Shown here: positions 6,264 through 11,867 of the stretch, piece by piece
Position numbering within the stretch: the first letter of the stretch is position 1
Layout: each line of letters opens with the position of its first letter
From: Candidatus Woesearchaeota archaeon CG10_big_fil_rev_8_21_14_0_10_32_24
GTDB lineage: Archaea > Nanobdellota > Nanobdellia > Woesearchaeales > GW2011-AR9
NCBI GenBank assembly: GCA_002763025.1
Contig: PCYG01000059.1
Span: 832 to 12,698 of the forward strand
Length of the DNA: 11,867 nucleotides
Reading direction: 5' to 3'
Position numbers and translations under genes: made by a program
Notes under the pieces: generated by a model
Databases searched by the model: none
What the model was told of the DNA's origin: nothing
Seen by the model: the letters and a program-made list of their open reading frames with translations, nothing else

Positions 6264-6626
6264 TTAAAATTCATCAAATTCCCAATTTTTTATAATATCA
6301 CAAAGATAAAGATTCCTCACAAGTTTATAATTAAGATCGTAAAGAATTCTTTTATTTTTTTGACCATTTTGATAAATTGTTTCTGTAACCTCGGTTGGTC
6401 TTCCATTAGATGGAGGTAAATTACATGAAGAAGTATTTACAAATATTGCAGGATATTCTCCTTGTCCTTCTTCTCGTTCTTTAATCACATTAACCAGCCA
6501 ATCAACAGTTTCCGAATTATTTAAAGGAGCATATCGTTTAGAATGACCCCCTTCAATAGTATAAGTTCCATCCTCACATCTTTTCCCATATAAAAATACA
6601 ACCTCGTATCCCTTTTGATTTTGCAT
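6264..6626 (-). CDS. Orphan 120-residue protein between the two reductases
   Basis: I do not recognise a family. The product appears soluble, with no signal peptide or membrane helix. The N-terminal part (YEVVFLYGKRCEDGTYTI) looks like beta strands around a turn. The middle has SETVDWLVNVIKEREEGQGEYPAIFVNTS, a helix then strand. The C-terminal part is basic (QNGQKNKRILYDLNYKLVRNLYLCDIIKN) and ends in the acidic WEFDEF. Cysteines are at about 17, 68 and 109, with no metal-site spacing. The ATG has no ribosome binding site but an AT-rich element about 27 bases upstream, so it may be leaderless. The gene sits between the terminator of nrdJ1 and the promoter of nrdJ2, on the same strand. That makes an accessory role possible, though nothing in the sequence proves it. 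Confidence 0.65.
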   Translation of the reverse strand: MQNQKGYEVVFLYGKRCEDGTYTIEGGHSKRYAPLNNSETVDWLVNVIKEREEGQGEYPAIFVNTSSCNLPPSNGRPTEVTETIYQNGQKNKRILYDLNYKLVRNLYLCDIIKNWEFDEF

Positions 6627-6638
6627 AGGTTTATGAGA

Positions 6639-6660
6639 TTTATTAAATACATAAATATTT
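6639..6660 (-). promoter_or_regulatory. AT-rich promoter-like element of the 120-residue gene
   Basis: On the - strand AAATATTTATGTATTTAATA spans the position 20-34 bases before the ATG at 6626, where an archaeal TATA box would lie. No ribosome binding site is present. The whole 120-base gap is so AT-rich that such matches are easy to find, so confidence is low. Confidence 0.3.
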
Positions 6661-6706
6661 AGATAATATAATATGAATTTTCAAGAATTATTTTAATGAT
6701 TAATTT

Positions 6707-6746
6707 AAAAAAAACATTCAAAAAAGAAAAAAAAAACAATAAAAAA
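6707..6746 (-). terminator. Oligo-T termination tract after nrdJ1
   Basis: Directly after the nrdJ1 stop, the - strand runs through T6, T10, T6 and T8 blocks within 40 bases, with no hairpin. Clustered T-runs without a stem are the usual intrinsic terminator of archaea. This suggests that much of the nrdR-nrdJ1 transcript ends here. Confidence 0.6.
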
Positions 6747-9700
6747 TTAACTACACCCAGTAGTCTCACCACATACTTCACACAGCATACAAGTCCCATT
6801 CTGTCGCATTTGTGATGCACCGCAACTTCTACATTTTTCTTTGCAAGCTGTTGTTATTTTTTGTGTTAGAGTTACAGAAGGTGATTGAACTGTTCCAACA
6901 TCGTCAAACTCTAAAAGGAATTCTTTCAACTCATTGAGAACTGGATGTTCGTGAGAGGTTAAAAATTTCTCTGCAATCAAATGTGGACTCATTCCCTGGG
7001 ACAAACTGAAATTCACTGCTGTAAGAATTGTATTTAACAAGACTTCCTGTGCAGGAATCAATCCTTCCATTGTAAAAGAAACTTCCTTTAAACTTCCTTC
7101 ATCTTCCCGTCCTTTCAACTGTAATTTTCTTGGTCCAATTTTAACACGTTTAATGATATTGTTAATGATAATAGTACCAGAAGAAACTGTTTCTTCCACA
7201 GGCGTATCAAAGATTTCTTTCAGTTCTGTATTTCCTTCTAATGTTGTATTAAGAGGTTGGGACAATTTACAACCATCTCTGTAAAGAGCTGTTGCCTTTG
7301 TGCCCATTTTCCATGCGTCGTAATATACTTGCTTAATTTGGGCAATGGTCCAATCAGGCGGCATATTTATTGTTTTTGAAATTGCACCTGAAATGAAGGC
7401 TTGTGCAGCGGCGAGCATTTTCAAATGTCCATAGGGATGAATATATCGTTCTCCTTTCTTCCCACATTTATTAGCACAATCGAAGATGTGAAGATGTTCT
7501 TCTTTCAAGTAAGGTGCACCTTCTAATGTCATGGTTCCACAAATATATTCATTTGCTTCTGCAATTTGTTGTTGAGAGAACCCTAACCCTGTCAGTAAAT
7601 CTCCCTCTTTACCTTGCATTAATGAATGGTACAAGTCTTCACCAATCGTCCAAATATTAAACACATGACGAATATCCATATTACTTCCAAGTTGTCTTTC
7701 AATATTTACAATTGCTTCTCCCGTAACCCCTTTATCAGAAAGTGTTCTTGCATTAATGTGTGGACTTCCATTTAATGATCCACGTCCTAAACAATATTTG
7801 ATGATTACATCAATTTCATGTTCTGGATAACCAAGTTTTTTCAATGCATTTGGTACGGATTGGTTCACAATTTTAAAGAATCCACCACCTGCTAATTTTT
7901 TGAATTTTACTAATGCATAATCTGGTTCTACTCCAGTGGTATCACAATCCATTACTAAACCAATTGTACCAGTTGGTGCAAGAACAGTTGTTTGTGCATT
8001 CCTAAATCCATATTTTTCTCCAAGAGATAATGCTCTATCCCAAGAATCATGTGCTGTTTCTAATAATGATTTAGGACAGATTTCTTGATCAATTGATTGT
8101 GGTAAGACTTCAAGATTTTCATAGTCAGTACGATTATATGCTGCTCTTCTATGATTCCTAATTACTTTCAACATATGTTCTTTGTTCTTTTCATACATTT
8201 GAAATGGTCCAAGAGTTGATGCAAGTTCTGCGGAAGTCGCATAAGAATCCCCGGTCATTATTGCAGCCATTGCAGCAGCGTATGCACGTCCTTCATCACT
8301 ATCGTAGGGAATTCCTTGTAACATTAACAATGTTCCAAGATTTGCAAATCCTAAACCTAATGTTCGGAATTGATAACTTTTAATAGCAATGGGATCAGAT
8401 GGAAATTGTGCCATAAGAACGGAGATTTCTAAGGTAATTGTCCATAACCGAATTGCATGCCTGTAACCTTCTATATCAAATCCTTTTTCTTGGGAATAAA
8501 ATTTTACAAGATTCATTGATGCCAAATTACAAGCAGTATCATCTAGAAACATGTATTCAGAACAATTATGGATGGTGATCCCATTTGCAACAAAACTATG
8601 GGTTAATGGTTCTGTTAAATCATAAACTTCTTCTTCTCCAAGAAATTCTAAACGTTCAACTGAATCTATTGGATAATCTTGATACGTTGATACATTAGCG
8701 TTTAGTTTTTTAAGTTTTTCTTGTTTTGGCGATTCTGCCATAAATCCAATTAGTTCCTGAAATAAAATACGATTAGACTTACTAATTCGTAAAGAATGCA
8801 TTTCACGAACTGAATATTCTTTCAATCCTCCTTTACCATCTGGTAATAAGGCTTTATCCTTACCTGCTCGACGATTTTTGTAAAGTTTACTTTTAATTCC
8901 AAAACCTAAAAGAAGAATTTGAGTATCTTTAAGAAGTTGCAAACTTGTTGAATCTAAAGCAACATATTGTGATTTTGTTCCATAATTTGCAACAGTCCCA
9001 TCAGCTGTAAATAATCCTTGTAAAACATATTTCTGTATCCCTAACCCTGCTTCAAAGATTTGTTGAGGGATACATTTTTGATGCCCTAATAAAGAAAGAT
9101 CCAAAATAGAACCCATTTTAGACCTCAAAGTACGATTTGTAATAACATATGCTGCAGAGCTTTGATGTAAACAAACTGTTGTAGCACTATTTTGATGCGT
9201 TTTTCTTTCATAATTTTCTTCAACATAAGAACAAAATTTATCTAAAATAGGAAGTTCCTCTTGAGCATTCATTGTGATTTGAATGCCATGATTAGAAGTG
9301 CCACATCCATCCCCAATATAAACACCTACCATTTGATAAAATGTAGAATCCTTTGGTTCAATAATTGCACTCACTGGGTTCATTGGCAATAATACACAAT
9401 CATCTTTCGTTAATTCACAAGCTTGAACATAATCCCTATTAATTGTAAAAACCTTATGATCTGCTGTTAATTTTAATTCGTAACCGCATTTCGTTGTTAA
9501 GCGATAAACCGGTTTTATACCCGTTTTAAATGAACCTTTAATTTGAGAACTAATAATTGTTCCCATATTTGTTAGGAGGTTTATTTCTTCCTCAATAAAA
9601 GAATCAATTCTTTTCCATTTCCCTCCATCTATTAATACTAAGGTGTCTCCAGTAACGCAGGGGTTACTTCCATTAATAGGACCGTCTTCAGGGCAAGTAT

Positions 9701-11045
9701 GCCATTCGTTAATCGTCGTATTATATTGTAAACCAGGATCTGCAGATGCCCATGCACAATAACCAATGTCATCCCATAATTCTGCAGCAGGAATAGTTTG
9801 CATTATTTCTCCTGTTTTTCTTCCAGTTAAATGCCATTCACGTCCTTCATTCAATGCTTTAAAAAATTCATTTGGAATTCTAATGGAATTATTACTATTC
9901 TGCCCAGAAACAGTGAGATAAGCTTCAGATTCATAATGTGTATCAAATTCTTGCAAAGGTAATTCATAACCTTGTTTTGCTAAATTTAATGCACGCACCA
10001 TGTAATTCACGGGAATATATTCTTTTGACGCAATTTGTAATAATTTTTTCACTTCAGGATTGTGTAAAGGATTTTCTTGTCCCTTAGATAATTCAATAAT
10101 TTTAGACAGTCTTTTCTTTAAGGTTTTACTTCCTGCAACTAGACCTGCTACTTTCTCTTCTTCACGAACTTTCCACCAAATAAAATCACGAATTTCAGGA
10201 TGATCTAAATCAAGAGAACACATTTTTGCTGCTCTTCGTGTTGTACCACCTGATTTAATACTACCCGCTGCTGTATCAAAGATTTTTAAAAAACTCATTA
10301 AACCTGAAGAGGTTCCGCCACCGGATAATTTTTCTCCTTTACCACGTATCTTAGAGAAATTACTTCCAGTACCTGAACCATACTTGAAGATTCGTGCTTC
10401 TCTTGTAAGCAAGGAAAAAATTCCTCCCTCAGTAACAAGATCATCATTTACAGATTGAATAAAGCATGCATGAGGTTGTGATCTTGTATATGCATCTTTA
10501 GAATACTCTAACTTTCCTGTAACAGGATCTACATAACTATGTCCTTGTGGTGGACCTGTTAAACCATATGCAAAATTTAATCCTGTTGTAAACCATTGTG
10601 GAGAGTTGGGAGCTGCTGATTGATTAATAATCATATAAACCATTTCATCGTAAAAAATTTGGCCATCTTCTGTAGATGCAAAATATCCATATTTCTCCCC
10701 CCAATTACGCCAACATCCCGCTAACCGATGTGCAATTTGTTTAATACTGGTTTCACTTCCCGTGATAACATTACCATTTTCATTTAATAATAAATCGCCT
10801 TTTTTATTTCGTAAGGGTACTTCTGCTTTACGGAAATATTTTTGTGCAAGAATATCTGTTGCAACTTGTGACCAAAAGTGAGGCACTTCAACATCATGCA
10901 TTTGAAAAACCATCGAACCATCAGGATTCTTGATTTCTGAACTACGAATGTCATATGTAAACATATCTATAGGGTTAATCCCTTCTTTTGTATAATAACG
11001 GGGGATTTTGAGTCCTTGTTTTTGTGTTGTTGCCATTGTTTCCAT
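6747..11045 (-). CDS. nrdJ: Long class II (B12-dependent) ribonucleotide reductase precursor with intein
   Basis: Makes deoxyribonucleotides with adenosylcobalamin as radical source. The frame encodes 1432 residues; removing the intein (463-827) leaves 1067, normal for the long NrdJ group. Visible: APNSPQWF (145-152), PHACF (C194, first redox cysteine), FKYGSGTGSNFSKI (220-233), the thiyl motif N461-P462 joined after splicing to C828-S-E830, C839 in DDTACNLAS (second redox cysteine, 11 residues after C828), APTGTIGL (1023-1030), ATALYRDGC (1251-1259) and a cysteine-rich tail (C1405, 1408, 1419, 1422, 1425, 1431) suited to re-reduction of the active site. No N-terminal ATP-cone is evident, unlike the neighbouring paralog. 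The start METMATT follows the nrdR stop by seven bases, with a TGAGGT ribosome binding site overlapping that stop, so the two are co-transcribed. All catalytic residues are present. Confidence 0.97.
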   Translation of the reverse strand: METMATTQKQGLKIPRYYTKEGINPIDMFTYDIRSSEIKNPDGSMVFQMHDVEVPHFWSQVATDILAQKYFRKAEVPLRNKKGDLLLNENGNVITGSETSIKQIAHRLAGCWRNWGEKYGYFASTEDGQIFYDEMVYMIINQSAAPNSPQWFTTGLNFAYGLTGPPQGHSYVDPVTGKLEYSKDAYTRSQPHACFIQSVNDDLVTEGGIFSLLTREARIFKYGSGTGSNFSKIRGKGEKLSGGGTSSGLMSFLKIFDTAAGSIKSGGTTRRAAKMCSLDLDHPEIRDFIWWKVREEEKVAGLVAGSKTLKKRLSKIIELSKGQENPLHNPEVKKLLQIASKEYIPVNYMVRALNLAKQGYELPLQEFDTHYESEAYLTVSGQNSNNSIRIPNEFFKALNEGREWHLTGRKTGEIMQTIPAAELWDDIGYCAWASADPGLQYNTTINEWHTCPEDGPINGSNPCVTGDTLVLIDGGKWKRIDSFIEEEINLLTNMGTIISSQIKGSFKTGIKPVYRLTTKCGYELKLTADHKVFTINRDYVQACELTKDDCVLLPMNPVSAIIEPKDSTFYQMVGVYIGDGCGTSNHGIQITMNAQEELPILDKFCSYVEENYERKTHQNSATTVCLHQSSAAYVITNRTLRSKMGSILDLSLLGHQKCIPQQIFEAGLGIQKYVLQGLFTADGTVANYGTKSQYVALDSTSLQLLKDTQILLLGFGIKSKLYKNRRAGKDKALLPDGKGGLKEYSVREMHSLRISKSNRILFQELIGFMAESPKQEKLKKLNANVSTYQDYPIDSVERLEFLGEEEVYDLTEPLTHSFVANGITIHNCSEYMFLDDTACNLASMNLVKFYSQEKGFDIEGYRHAIRLWTITLEISVLMAQFPSDPIAIKSYQFRTLGLGFANLGTLLMLQGIPYDSDEGRAYAAAMAAIMTGDSYATSAELASTLGPFQMYEKNKEHMLKVIRNHRRAAYNRTDYENLEVLPQSIDQEICPKSLLETAHDSWDRALSLGEKYGFRNAQTTVLAPTGTIGLVMDCDTTGVEPDYALVKFKKLAGGGFFKIVNQSVPNALKKLGYPEHEIDVIIKYCLGRGSLNGSPHINARTLSDKGVTGEAIVNIERQLGSNMDIRHVFNIWTIGEDLYHSLMQGKEGDLLTGLGFSQQQIAEANEYICGTMTLEGAPYLKEEHLHIFDCANKCGKKGERYIHPYGHLKMLAAAQAFISGAISKTINMPPDWTIAQIKQVYYDAWKMGTKATALYRDGCKLSQPLNTTLEGNTELKEIFDTPVEETVSSGTIIINNIIKRVKIGPRKLQLKGREDEGSLKEVSFTMEGLIPAQEVLLNTILTAVNFSLSQGMSPHLIAEKFLTSHEHPVLNELKEFLLEFDDVGTVQSPSVTLTQKITTACKEKCRSCGASQMRQNGTCMLCEVCGETTGCS
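8565..9659 (-). mobile_element. Intein with LAGLIDADG homing endonuclease inside nrdJ1
   Basis: This is a 365-residue in-frame insertion that splices itself out of the protein. It begins C463-VTGDTLV (splicing block A), has LTADHKVF (526-533, block B with its histidine), and ends THSFVANGITIHN (815-827), with the penultimate H826 and terminal N827 followed by C828. The two endonuclease motifs are VGVYIGDGC (573-581) and LQGLFTADG (675-683), each keeping an acidic residue at the catalytic position. The homing activity may therefore still be intact. The flanking host sequence SNP|CSEYMFLDD is continuous in intein-free reductases. The insertion falls immediately before the thiyl-radical cysteine, so the unspliced enzyme must be inactive. 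The residue before the intein is proline (P462). Confidence 0.95.
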
Positions 11046-11052
11046 TTTTTAT

Positions 11053-11484
11053 CTACCTCATTGCTTGAATTTCTTTTTCTAATTTTCGGGGGTCTTCAAT
11101 TTCTTTATAGACCATAGCATATCGTAAATATGCCATTTTATCTTCTTTCTTTAATTCTTGAAGAATGAATCCACCTATGTGAATTGTTTTAATTGGGTTT
11201 ACTTTTTTATTAAGAATTTTTTTATGTACTCTCATTGCTAAAGATTTGACGATCTGTTCATCAACTTTTCCATATGCGGGTTTGATACTTCGCTTTATTT
11301 TTTCTAAATCAAAATCTTGAATTCGCCCATCTTTTTTTTGAACTTTAAGATTAAATTCCGCACGTTCATAGGTTGTAAATCTCTGATCACAGGATTGACA
11401 GGATCTTCTACGCCTCAGCGAATCATCTATAACTCTAGATTCAAGAACTTTTGTGTCATTATTATTACAAAATGGGCAATACAT
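11053..11484 (-). CDS. nrdR: NrdR, transcriptional repressor of ribonucleotide reductase genes
   Basis: Nucleotide-sensing DNA-binding repressor of reductase genes. A zinc ribbon, CPFC (C3, C6) with CQSC (C29, C32), and the basic run RRRR (24-27) form the DNA-binding head. FTTYER (36-41) is the family signature. An ATP-cone follows (about residues 47-130, starting VQKKDGRIQDFDLEKI) that binds ATP or dATP and sets the DNA-binding state. Its 143 residues match the usual 140-160. The frame can be extended to a TTG at 11490 or an ATG at 11487. The ATG at 11484 gives MYCPFC, like known NrdR proteins, and six-base spacing from the AGAGGT site. It is the first gene of the nrdR-nrdJ1 unit, and NrdR-box-like sites lie upstream, so it probably controls itself and nrdJ1. 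NrdR is mainly bacterial and rarer in archaea. Confidence 0.96.
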   Translation of the reverse strand: MYCPFCNNNDTKVLESRVIDDSLRRRRSCQSCDQRFTTYERAEFNLKVQKKDGRIQDFDLEKIKRSIKPAYGKVDEQIVKSLAMRVHKKILNKKVNPIKTIHIGGFILQELKKEDKMAYLRYAMVYKEIEDPRKLEKEIQAMR

Positions 11485-11501
11485 CATCAAACCTCTTTTA
11501 G

Positions 11502-11509
11502 ATTATATA
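11502..11509 (-). promoter_or_regulatory. TATA / -10-like element of nrdR
   Basis: TATATAAT on the - strand lies about 21 bases before the preferred nrdR ATG, followed by AAAAGAGGT. It could be an archaeal TATA box (giving a transcript starting near the ATG) or a bacterial-style -10 (giving a short leader with the ribosome binding site). No -35 match stands out. A second TATA-like TATTTAAAT at about 11671-11679 could start a longer leader. Confidence 0.4.
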
Positions 11510-11511
11510 CT

Positions 11512-11529
11512 AAACACTAAATGCAATTT
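11512..11529. promoter_or_regulatory. NrdR half-site next to the nrdR TATA element
   Basis: ACACTAAATGCAATTT (11514-11529) has a perfect left half of the NrdR box (ACACTA) and a weak right half. It directly abuts the TATATAAT element, a position where a bound repressor would block transcription. Its centre is 83 bases, close to eight helical turns, from the strong box. Confidence 0.35.
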
Positions 11530-11552
11530 GAAACTTAATTCAATAGCAAGTA

Positions 11553-11609
11553 ATCACTTTCTACATCATCACGAAACATCCCATTAAAGTGATGAAACAC
11601 TAGATGTAG
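11553..11609. repeat. Interleaved inverted repeats in the nrdR leader
   Basis: ATCACTTT (11553-11560) pairs with AAAGTGAT (11586-11593). Competing with it, CTACATC (11561-11567) pairs with GATGTAG (11603-11609), and ATCAC (11568-11572) with GTGAT (11589-11593). The second partner overlaps the strong NrdR box. If a long leader is transcribed, two alternative folds are possible. No known riboswitch is recognised. Confidence 0.25.
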
Positions 11610-11614
11610 TGTTT
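11595..11614. promoter_or_regulatory. NrdR box (strong palindrome)
   Basis: AAACACTA and TAGTGTTT form perfect 8-base arms around GATG. The central 16-mer ACACTAGATGTAGTGT (11597-11612) fits the known NrdR-box pattern acaCwAtATaTwGtgt at nearly every position. It lies about 110 bases before nrdR, the first gene of the reductase unit, which makes the assignment strong. Confidence 0.75.
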
Positions 11615-11627
11615 TAAGACAACTTAA

Positions 11628-11643
11628 TTTTGTTATCTAGTGT
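11628..11643. promoter_or_regulatory. Second NrdR box (one good half)
   Basis: The 16-base frame ends in CTAGTGT, a full right half-site, while the left half is degenerate. Its centre is 31 bases from the strong box, three helical turns. NrdR boxes typically occur in pairs with about this spacing, which supports a real tandem operator. Confidence 0.5.
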
Positions 11644-11748
11644 TAAGCTAATTGAGATTAAATGTTGATTTAAATAGATTTTAGTTTTTTGAAATGTATG
11701 TTGAAGAACAGGGATTAAAAAACGTAATACTTTAGTGTTCTGAAACAA

Positions 11749-11866
11749 AGAAAGCACCAATTTATGAACGTTTATCAACCCTAACATTTCTTTGCGGGTG
11801 GGGGAAGCCCCTTACGGGGTGCCCGCAGTGCAATCCCGCAAGCAAAAAAGTGAGTCGGTGCTATCT
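11749..11866. ncRNA. Candidate structured RNA, GC-rich, family unknown
   Basis: A closing stem pairs AGCACC (11753-11758) with GGTGCT (11857-11862) and, after one mismatch, AGA with TCT. Inside is a markedly GC-rich core in otherwise AT-rich intergenic DNA: TTGCGGG (11792-11798) can pair with CCCGCAA (11835-11841), or its GCGGG with CCCGC (11822-11826), and CCCC (11808-11811) pairs with GGGG (11816-11819) around TTAC. Local GC enrichment with nested stems is a known sign of RNA genes in AT-rich genomes. It does not match RNase P, SRP, 5S, tRNA or cobalamin riboswitch cores that I know. The strand cannot be decided, and the far edge may lie outside the window. Confidence 0.4.
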
Positions 11867-11867
11867 C

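Noticed and set aside
6216..6419. 67-residue + strand reading frame near the nrdJ2 promoter
   Set aside because: It overlaps the 120-residue gene in antisense and has a low-complexity, AT-driven composition.
11485..11490. Longer nrdR starts (TTG at 11490, ATG at 11487)
   Set aside because: ATG at 11484 gives the usual MxCPFC beginning and better spacing to the ribosome binding site.
11841..11861. AAAAAAGTGAGTCGGTGC resembles the 3' end of a Cas9 tracrRNA
   Set aside because: There is no cas gene, no CRISPR repeat and no anti-repeat in the window. The match is a short chance string, and GGTGC is explained by pairing with GCACC.
11595..11867. Possible cobalamin riboswitch before the B12-dependent reductase unit
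   Set aside because: The conserved GCCACTG box and the other core motifs of that class are absent on both strands, despite the attractive context.

Overview
The window is AT-rich DNA, probably from an archaeon. A small-genome DPANN-type lineage (Woesearchaeota-like) is the best guess, but this is inference. The evidence is a 293-residue PRPP synthetase of the archaeal type (DPHLHR motif), several genes with a TATA element about 27 bases before an ATG and no Shine-Dalgarno sequence (leaderless style), and a long oligo-T termination tract without a hairpin. Some genes do carry an AGAGGT-type ribosome binding site, so a bacterial origin is not formally excluded.

Layout: prs lies alone on the + strand at the left end (65-946). 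It converges on everything else, which is on the - strand. A hairpin terminator and two copies of a short GC-richer repeat fill the gap between them. Reading the - strand in its own direction from the right edge: a GC-rich, possibly structured RNA (about 11750-11866); a 260-base control region with one near-perfect NrdR box plus half-sites; nrdR; a long class II ribonucleotide reductase (nrdJ1) interrupted by a 365-residue homing-endonuclease intein; an oligo-T terminator; an orphan 120-residue gene; a second, short class II reductase (nrdJ2) with its own promoter; a PduO-type cobalamin adenosyltransferase; a coiled-coil orphan overlapping it by 8 bases; then an orphan 284-residue gene with its own archaeal promoter, an exported cysteine-rich orphan, and a small broken membrane-protein gene.

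How the genes fit together: the central block is a B12-dependent deoxyribonucleotide module. NrdR is the nucleotide-sensing repressor of reductase genes, NrdJ1 and NrdJ2 are reductases that need adenosylcobalamin, and the adenosyltransferase makes that cofactor. prs supplies PRPP to nucleotide synthesis but is not in the same transcription unit.

Most notable points: NrdJ2 keeps the thiyl-radical motif but has Val where the second redox cysteine should be, and it lacks the C-terminal cysteine tail, whereas NrdJ1 has both. The intein sits exactly before the thiyl-radical cysteine of NrdJ1. The 120-residue and coiled-coil orphans inside the module have no recognised family and could be accessory factors.
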